From: Bordetella parapertussis
GTDB taxonomy: Bacteria > Pseudomonadota > Gammaproteobacteria > Burkholderiales > CAIKXV01
Assembly (NCBI GenBank): GCA_945877995.1
Contig: CAMDXD010000009.1
Span: forward strand, 1-23,952
DNA length: 23,952 nt
Reading direction: 5' to 3'
Part shown: positions 23,946 through 23,952 of the stretch, piece after piece
Layout: each line of letters starts with the position of its first letter
Position numbering within the stretch: the stretch's first letter is position 1
Program-made: the position numbers and the translations under genes
Notes under the pieces: generated by a model
The model's database searches: none
Seen by the model: only the letters and a program-made list of their open reading frames with translations
What the model was told of the DNA's origin: nothing

Positions 23946-23952
23946 AGAAAGT

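Overview
The window is GC-rich, densely coded DNA from a betaproteobacterium, most likely of the Burkholderiales (Alcaligenaceae/Bordetella-like). Two things suggest this: an expansion of Bug/TctC-type periplasmic receptors, which is typical of that group, and the gene order mnmG-rsmG-parA-parB-atpIBEFHAGDC. No rRNA, tRNA or CRISPR array was seen.

Left part (1-9273) is accessory and metabolic. It starts with the N-terminal piece of an NAD(P)-binding dehydrogenase of the 3-hydroxyisobutyrate dehydrogenase type and a low-specificity threonine aldolase (ltaE), both on the minus strand. Four Bug/TctC receptor genes follow on the plus strand, and a fifth faces them on the minus strand. No TctA or TctB membrane component accompanies them. 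An M24-family (creatinase/Xaa-Pro dipeptidase-like) gene sits in reverse between receptors 2 and 3, and copies of a GGGTCTGACCC palindrome lie at both of its ends. A HAD-IIB phosphatase gene closes this part.

Middle part (9378-21214) is a long minus-strand housekeeping block. Transcription runs right to left: mnmG, rsmG, parA and parB (with overlapping stop/start codons at two junctions), then a promoter, then atpI-B-E-F-H-A-G-D-C encoding a complete proton-type F1Fo ATP synthase. Stable hairpins lie in the gaps on both sides of atpE.

Right part (21215-23952). Between mnmG and a divergent yjbQ/UPF0047 gene lie two perfect 16-bp parS sites, the presumed ParB loading sites for the chromosomal ParAB system encoded here. 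They sit just upstream of a good mnmG promoter, so this is probably close to the replication origin, although no dnaA gene or DnaA-box cluster is visible. A 961-bp gene-poor stretch follows. It holds an AT-rich island, a 12-bp-period repeat, a hairpin and a decayed IS66-family transposase C-terminus with a possible element end. The window ends in a DUF2817 (M14-like) zinc peptidase gene on the minus strand whose start may lie just outside.

The strongest leads for novelty are the repeat-bracketed M24 gene with an altered metal ligand inside an orphan receptor array, and the parS/mnmG promoter/AT-rich region.
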